Shown: in pieces, positions 6,849 to 11,031 of the stretch
How positions within the stretch are numbered: position 1 is the stretch's first letter
Layout: every line of letters begins with the position of its first letter
Source of the DNA: Bacillota bacterium
GTDB lineage: Bacteria; Bacillota; Clostridia; Oscillospirales; QAMX01
Assembly: GCA_029778935.1 (NCBI GenBank)
Contig: JAKPBM010000419.1
Location: 1-11,031 of the forward strand
DNA length: 11,031 nt
Direction: 5' to 3'
Position numbers and translations under genes: made by a program
The notes under the pieces: generated by a model
What the model was told of the DNA's origin: nothing
Database searches by the model: none
What the model saw: the letters and a program-made list of their open reading frames with translations, nothing else

Positions 6849-8111
6849 ATGAGAGACGAAACTAAATGCATTCACGCCGGATACCGGCCGAAAAACGGGG
6901 AACCGAAGATGGTGCCCATCGTGCAGAGCACCACGTATGTGTTCAATTCCGCCAAAGAGGTCAGCGACGTTTTCGACGAGCCGACCAAGGCGCTTGTATA
7001 TTCCCGTTTCGCCAACCCCACCGTCATGGCGGTGGAGCAGAAAATCGCCGAGCTGGAAGGCGGCGTCGGCGCCATGTGCACCTCCTCGGGCCAGATGGCG
7101 TCGCTGATGGCTGTTTTAAACCTCTGCAAAGCCGGCGACAGCATTGTCAGCACTTCTCAAATCTACGGCGGAACGGTGAACCTCTTTGCCGTGACGCTGA
7201 AAAAATACGGCATCGAGACGATTTTTGTAGACGCCTACGCCGACGAAGCAGCGATTTCCGCGGCTATCCAGGACAACACGAAGGCCATTTTCGGCGAAAC
7301 CATCGCCAACCCGGCTTTGACGGTGCTGGACATCGAGAAATTTGCCAAAGTAGCCCACGCCCACGGCATCCCGCTGATTGTGGACAACACCTTCGCCACG
7401 CCCGTCCTTTGCAAGCCCATTGAGTACGGCGCGGACATTGTGATTCACTCCACTTCCAAATACATGGACGGCCACGCGGTGCAGGTGGGCGGCGTAATCG
7501 TCGACAGCGGCAATTTCGACTGGACCAACGGCAAGTTCCCGGACTTTACGGAGCCGGACGAGTCCTACCACGGCATCCGGTACGTGCAGGATTACGGCAA
7601 GGCCGCCTACATCATAAAAGCGCGGACGCAGCTCATGCGGGACTTCGGAGGCTACCCTGCGGCCAACTCGGCGTTTCTTTTGAATCTGGGGCTGGAAACT
7701 CTGGCTTTGCGCATGGAGCGGTACTGCGAAAACGCCCAGAAGGTGGCGGAGTTCCTGGAAACCTGCGGCAAGGTGGAAAAGGTCATTTATCCGGGGCTGA
7801 AAAGCAGCCGGGACTATGCCACGGCGCAGAAGTACCTCAAAGGCGCCAGCGGCGTTATCTCCTTTGTCATCCAAGGCGGGCGGGAAGCGGCCGTGCGGTT
7901 TATGGACAGCCTGGAGCTGGTGTCCATTGAAGTCCACGTGGCGGACATCCGCACCAGCGTCCTGCATCCGGCGAGCACGACCCATCGGCAGCTGACCGAC
8001 GAGCAGCTGGTGGCCGCGGGCGTGGAGCCGGGGCTGATCCGCCTGTCGGTGGGTCTGGAGCATTACGAGGACATCCTCGAAGATTTGGCAAAAGGGTTCG
8101 CAAGCCTTTAG
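6849..8111 (+). CDS. metY: O-acetylhomoserine sulfhydrylase (PLP-dependent, Cys/Met metabolism family)
   Basis: The enzyme condenses O-acetylhomoserine with sulfide to make homocysteine, or with methanethiol to make methionine, in the cytoplasm. It has 420 residues from ATG 6849, with AAGGGAG at 7 nt. Family features: N-terminal TKCIHAGY and VPIVQSTTYVF; SRFANPTVMAVEQKIAELEGG; the PLP phosphate-binding SSGQMAS; DNTFATPVLCKP with the PLP-ring aspartate; the Schiff-base lysine Lys204 in HSTSKYMDGH; and C-terminal SVLHPASTTHRQL and IRLSVGLEHYEDI. The insert after the lysine (GKFPDFTEPDESYHGIRY) is typical of the sulfhydrylase branch and less so of cystathionine gamma-synthase or methionine gamma-lyase, though exact substrate cannot be proved. 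It is a single-gene unit, divergent from the TM1266-like gene; the next clear terminator is about 215 nt downstream. Confidence 0.9.
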   Translation: MRDETKCIHAGYRPKNGEPKMVPIVQSTTYVFNSAKEVSDVFDEPTKALVYSRFANPTVMAVEQKIAELEGGVGAMCTSSGQMASLMAVLNLCKAGDSIVSTSQIYGGTVNLFAVTLKKYGIETIFVDAYADEAAISAAIQDNTKAIFGETIANPALTVLDIEKFAKVAHAHGIPLIVDNTFATPVLCKPIEYGADIVIHSTSKYMDGHAVQVGGVIVDSGNFDWTNGKFPDFTEPDESYHGIRYVQDYGKAAYIIKARTQLMRDFGGYPAANSAFLLNLGLETLALRMERYCENAQKVAEFLETCGKVEKVIYPGLKSSRDYATAQKYLKGASGVISFVIQGGREAAVRFMDSLELVSIEVHVADIRTSVLHPASTTHRQLTDEQLVAAGVEPGLIRLSVGLEHYEDILEDLAKGFASL

Positions 8112-8325
8112 GTTGGCGGGAAGCGCAAAACTGTGAACCGGCGTGCACAAGCCGTCTGCGGCAGCGGGGCTTTGATGCATTTTGGCCATACCGCCCCATT
8201 AGCGCTGCGGAACGCCGGCACGGCGCGCGCAAGCAAGGCAATCGGCGAAAGTATCCGAACCCTCGAGCGGGACATACGCGGCGGAAAGCCGTGTGCAGCG
8301 GATACAGCAAAAGCGGAAGAAAAGT
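8112..8325. repeat. Gap after metY with decayed array-like units
   Basis: No gene is supported; the frame open from 8133 runs through a terminator and resembles nothing. Two segments match the array upstream of glgB: CGCCCCATTAGCGCTGCGG (8192-8210) closely matches 8881-8900, and GCATTTTGGCC (8178-8186 region) matches GCATTTGGCCG in the 8972 unit. The spacing between these (about 41 nt per unit) also fits. GGCAATCGGCGAAAG near 8238-8252 is another probable fragment. Confidence 0.45.
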
Positions 8326-8362
8326 ACCGGGAGTGCCTGAAAAACAGGCGCTCCCGGTTTTT
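8326..8362 (+). terminator. Strong rho-independent terminator downstream of metY
   Basis: A 14-bp stem: ACCGGGAGTGCCTG (8326-8339), loop AAAAA, CAGGCGCTCCCGGT (8345-8358) with one G-T pair, then TTTTT (8358-8362). It lies 215 nt after the metY stop, so it either ends a long metY 3' untranslated region or a separate untranslated transcript in between; no internal promoter was recognised. Confidence 0.88.
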
Positions 8363-8394
8363 ATATCTCCATATGGGGAGGTTATAAGCACGCC

Positions 8395-8467
8395 GTCTAG
8401 CGGCTGACCGGGCAGGGTGATGGCGCTGTTTATCACACTTACAAGCTGCTTTCCTAACCCGCTAGAC
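8395..8467. repeat. Nested inverted repeats
   Basis: GTCTAGCGG (8395-8403) and its exact complement CCGCTAGAC (8459-8467) flank a second pair, GTGAT (8417-8421) and ATCAC (8432-8436). The outer arms are 9 bp with a 55-nt interior. It could fold as a two-tier hairpin in RNA or be the ends of a tiny insertion; there is no target-site duplication seen at the edges. Confidence 0.4.
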
Positions 8468-8479
8468 CAAGCGGACAAT

Positions 8480-8655
8480 TTGCCCGAACAGGATGCCAGC
8501 CGGAAGCGGGAGCGAAGCGGCGGCAAACCAGACGGGGAGATAAATTCTATACGCGGCAAGCCTGACCGGACTGCGTGCCCGAACAGGCGGCCGGGCTGCG
8601 CCGGGCCTGCCGATTCGCCCCGAACGGGCTTTACAGGCTGGCCCCGGCCCGCATG
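8480..8655. repeat. Weakly repetitive GC-rich flank of the array
   Basis: TGCCCGAACAGG occurs at 8481-8492 and exactly again at 8576-8587, and a diverged copy CCCCGAACGGGC starts at 8618, 41 nt after the matching point in the second copy. This matches the period of the clearer array that follows, so the array probably begins here in more decayed form. No coding frame is convincing. Confidence 0.45.
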
Positions 8656-9033
8656 GGCCGCAGCGGAACACATCGGCTGCAAATCCGGCCTGTCCGCAGC
8701 ATCATGCCAATGGCCCCGATTGGAGCCGCTGCGACATGCAATTAGCCGCGAAACCTGCTCGCTTAAGCCGCAGCGGTATGTAACAGCCGCAAGCCCTACC
8801 CCAATTATAGCCGTAGCGAAATGCAATCGGCCACGTAGCCTGCCCGTTTGAGCCGAAGCGGTATGCGACACAAGCAAAATCGCCCCATTTAGCCGCAGCG
8901 ACATATCATCAGCCGTAAAGTCGGTCCGTATAGCCGCAACAACATGCCATCGGCGTTAACCGGCCCGTGTGAGCGTAAATATGACGCATTTGGCCGCAAA
9001 TCGGCCGGTATTGCCGGGCAAACGGCCTTTCCC
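8656..9033. repeat. Degenerate tandem array of about 41-bp units upstream of glgB
   Basis: About ten units begin at 8656, 8692, 8724, 8766, 8809, 8851, 8891, 8932, 8972 and 9012. From 8724 on, spacing is 40-43 nt. An approximate first half is AGCCGCAGCGRYATGCAAT and second half is RGCCGCAAANCCTGCCCG followed by TWT. The second half also begins with a GCCGC-like word, so the array has an underlying period near 20-21 nt. Units differ at many positions, so the array is old or under loose constraint. The period is not a multiple of three and spacing varies by single bases, so it does not encode a repeat protein; the long minus-strand open frame across it is arginine-rich and resembles nothing. 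The last unit ends directly at the glgB promoter. Confidence 0.75.
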
Positions 9034-9062
9034 TTGACACTCTATTGCCGGTTTAGTACAAT
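9034..9062 (+). promoter_or_regulatory. Promoter of glgB
   Basis: A perfect TTGACA at 9034-9039, a 17-nt spacer and TACAAT at 9057-9062. TATTGCCGG in the spacer (9043-9051) repeats exactly the text at 9009-9017 in the last array unit. Transcription would begin about 25 nt before the start codon. Confidence 0.82.
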
Positions 9063-9093
9063 AATGTATATATCTGGTAATCTGTTAGGGGGG

Positions 9094-11031
9094 ATGGCGG
9101 TGTCGAACGGGTTTACGTACGAACCTCTGCCGGCATACTTTGCACCTAAAAGCGCGTTTCGCCCGTTTACGCGGAGTTCCGGCCCGCGCCCCGGCGCTTT
9201 CCCCCTGGAAAAGCGGGGGGATAACTACCGCTGGCAGTTTGCCGTCTGGGCGCCCCACGCGGCTTCCGTATCCCTGGTGGGCGATTTTAACGGCTGGGAC
9301 GCGGCCGCCACCCCCATGCGGGAAGTGGGCAACGGCCTTTGGGCAACGGAAGCGGAGCTTCCCGTCGGCGCTATCTACAAATACTGCATCCACACGCCTG
9401 ACGGGAGAAAGCTTCTGAAAGCCGACCCCTGCGCCAAATATGCCGAACTGCGCCCCGGCACGGCCTCCCGCACCTGGACGGATTCCTTCCGCTGGACGGA
9501 CGGGGACTGGCGCAGGAAACAGACCGAAACCTCGGGCAAACCCCGCCCCCTGTTTATCTACGAGGTGCACTTAGGCTCCTGGCGGCAGGATGGCGGAGAG
9601 TTTTACAACTACCGCCGGCTGGCCGACGAGCTGGCCCCGTACGCTTTGTCCCTGGGCGCGACCCATGTGGAAATCCTGCCTGTTGCCGAGCACCCGCTGG
9701 ACATGTCCTGGGGCTATCAGTGCACAGGGTATTTTGCCCCCACTTCCCGGTACGGCACCCCGGAAGACTTCAAATACTTCGTCAACACGCTGCACCGACA
9801 CGGGCTCGGCGTGATACTGGACTGGGTTCCCGCCCACTTTCCCAAAGATGCGCACGGTTTGCGACAATTTGACGGTGTTCCCCTGTTTGAGTACGGCAAC
9901 GAGGCCTACGCCGAGCACCGGGACTGGGGAACGCTGCGCTTCGACTTGGGAAACGTGCAGGTGCGGGATTTTTTGCTTGCCAGCGCGCTGCATTGGCTGA
10001 AAGAATACCATATCGACGGCTTGCGGGTCGACGCTGTTTCCTCCATGCTCTATTTGGATTTCGGCCGGGATAAGTTTTCGCCCAACCGAAAGGGCGGCCG
10101 GGAAGATTTGGAAGCGGTGGAGTTTTTGCGCCTTCTAAACCGCGAGGTGCGCCGGAAGTTTCCGCATGCGCTGATGATTGCCGAGGAGGCGACGGCTTTC
10201 CCCAATGTCACCGGCGACCCGGAAGAAAGCCTGGGCTTCCACTATAAATGGAACATGGGCTGGATGCACGACTCCCTTGCCTACATGCAGACACCGGCGC
10301 AGGAACGGAAATTTGCCCATGCAAAGCTCACGTTCCCCCTTATGTACGCCTTTGACGAGCGGTTTATCCTGCCCTTATCCCATGACGAGTGCGTCCACGG
10401 CAAAAAGAGCTTTATCGAGAAAATGTCCGGCGCGTACGAGGAGAAATTTGCCCTGTTAAGGGCGTATTACGCGTATATGTTCACCCATCCGGGCAAAAAA
10501 CTTCTATTTATGGGCGGGGAATTCGCCCAGTTTATCGAGTGGCGCTATGCGGAAAGCCTGGACTGGTTTTTAGAGCAATACGACAGTCACCGCGGCATGC
10601 TCGCCTTTGTGAAAACCTTGGGCAATTTGTACAAATCGGAGCCGGCCCTGTGGGACGACGAAGCGGGTTGGGCCGGGTTTTCCTGGGTGCAGGTGGACGA
10701 CGCGGACAGAAACGTCATTGCCTATACCCGCACCAGCCGGGAAACGGGGGAGAGCCTGCTTGTCGTCATCAACTTCTCCACTTCGTTCTACCAAAACTAC
10801 CGGCTGCACCCGGCCAAACCGGTGCAGGGCACACTGATTCTGAACTCCGACCGGAAGGAGTTTTACGGAAGCGGGTATCCCGCGGCGGAACAGGTGCAAA
10901 CCAAACGGGTTCATTATCCTAATACGCCCTGGGCGCTGGATGTAACGCTTCCGCCCCTTTCGGCGCTTATTTACCGGCTGGAAGACGTCGAAAACGCCGC
11001 CGTCCTGCCGGAAACGCTTGCGTATCCGGCC
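9094..11031 (+). CDS. glgB: 1,4-alpha-glucan branching enzyme (GH13), 3' end beyond window
   Basis: GlgB cuts alpha-1,4-glucan chains and rejoins them as alpha-1,6 branches during glycogen synthesis in the cytoplasm. The visible 646 codons have no stop. A CBM48-type domain comes first (AVWAPHAASVSLVGDFNGWD near 50-69), with no extra N1 domain of the E. coli type. The GH13 barrel follows: YEVHLGSW near 156, GYQCTGYFAPTSRYG near 208, nucleophile Asp313 in GLRVDAVSSMLYLD, the acid/base Glu in IAEEAT (Glu364 or 365), and Asp431 in LPLSHDECVHGK; then KKLLFMGGEFAQ and a C-terminal beta domain ending near PPLSALIYRLE, so the end is probably close. All catalytic residues are present. TAGGGGGG abuts ATG 9094, so GTG 9100, which has a 6-7 nt spacing, may be the real start. 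It may lead a glycogen operon, but its downstream neighbours are not in view. Confidence 0.95.
   Translation, partial: MAVSNGFTYEPLPAYFAPKSAFRPFTRSSGPRPGAFPLEKRGDNYRWQFAVWAPHAASVSLVGDFNGWDAAATPMREVGNGLWATEAELPVGAIYKYCIHTPDGRKLLKADPCAKYAELRPGTASRTWTDSFRWTDGDWRRKQTETSGKPRPLFIYEVHLGSWRQDGGEFYNYRRLADELAPYALSLGATHVEILPVAEHPLDMSWGYQCTGYFAPTSRYGTPEDFKYFVNTLHRHGLGVILDWVPAHFPKDAHGLRQFDGVPLFEYGNEAYAEHRDWGTLRFDLGNVQVRDFLLASALHWLKEYHIDGLRVDAVSSMLYLDFGRDKFSPNRKGGREDLEAVEFLRLLNREVRRKFPHALMIAEEATAFPNVTGDPEESLGFHYKWNMGWMHDSLAYMQTPAQERKFAHAKLTFPLMYAFDERFILPLSHDECVHGKKSFIEKMSGAYEEKFALLRAYYAYMFTHPGKKLLFMGGEFAQFIEWRYAESLDWFLEQYDSHRGMLAFVKTLGNLYKSEPALWDDEAGWAGFSWVQVDDADRNVIAYTRTSRETGESLLVVINFSTSFYQNYRLHPAKPVQGTLILNSDRKEFYGSGYPAAEQVQTKRVHYPNTPWALDVTLPPLSALIYRLEDVENAAVLPETLAYPA

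Noticed and set aside
2523..8186. TGCATTTTGGC shared between the peptidase promoter (about 2524-2534) and the gap after metY (about 8176-8186)
   Set aside because: One 11-bp match in 11 kb, without shared flanks, can be chance; the promoter role explains the first copy.
8417..8851. A 144-residue plus-strand open frame in the gap
   Set aside because: No ribosome site, low-complexity composition, and it lies within repetitive DNA; nothing in it resembles a known protein.
7900..8904. A 334-residue minus-strand open frame across the metY end and the repeat array
   Set aside because: It overlaps metY, runs through a terminator and the array, is arginine- and cysteine-rich without domain features, and the 41-nt period shifts frame from unit to unit. 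High GC makes long chance frames likely.
8656..9033. CRISPR array
   Set aside because: Units are diverged throughout with no alternation of identical repeats and unique spacers, and no cas genes are in view.

Overview
The window looks like ordinary chromosome from a GC-rich, low-redundancy member of the Firmicutes, most likely a Clostridia/Oscillospiraceae-type anaerobe. The reasons are the strong Shine-Dalgarno sequences, the TTGACA/TATAAT-type promoters with 17-18 nt spacers, the rho-independent terminators, a membrane pyrophosphatase, a glycogen branching enzyme and a TM1266-like small regulator. Species cannot be assigned from sequence alone.

Layout from left to right: (1) the last 25 codons of an unidentified gene (2-79). 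(2) A 302-nt gap, then hppA, a membrane ion-pumping pyrophosphatase (382-2482), broken by one extra A in an A-run at 2024-2027, followed by a perfect-palindrome terminator. (3) An M14-family zinc carboxypeptidase-like gene (2580-3638) with its own promoter and a bidirectional terminator. (4) A convergent lipoprotein gene on the minus strand (3687-4466). (5) Divergent from it, pgi, glucose-6-phosphate isomerase (4695-6017), with a strong extended -10 promoter and a GC-rich terminator. (6) A minus-strand 85-residue TM1266/ACT-like protein (6376-6633). (7) Divergent from that, metY-type O-acetylhomoserine sulfhydrylase (6849-8111). (8) A roughly 980-nt gene-free region (8112-9093) with a strong terminator and a degenerate tandem array of about 41-bp units that runs into the next promoter. 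(9) glgB, 1,4-alpha-glucan branching enzyme, which runs off the right edge (9094-11031, 646 codons visible).

Nearly every gene appears to be its own transcription unit with a recognisable promoter, terminator or both. The genes are mainly housekeeping: energy conservation from pyrophosphate (hppA), hexose-phosphate interconversion (pgi) and glycogen branching (glgB), plus sulfur amino acid synthesis (metY). pgi and glgB both sit around glucose-6-phosphate and storage polysaccharide, and PPi released by ADP-glucose synthesis is a substrate for HppA, but nothing here shows that they are co-regulated.

No defence system, mobile element, CRISPR array, tRNA or rRNA was seen. The least explained part is the degenerate repeat family: a clear array upstream of glgB, weaker units back to the end of metY, and possible related fragments in the gaps before hppA and after pgi. 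The other point to check is the hppA frameshift, which may be a sequence error, together with its mixed cation-dependence signature.
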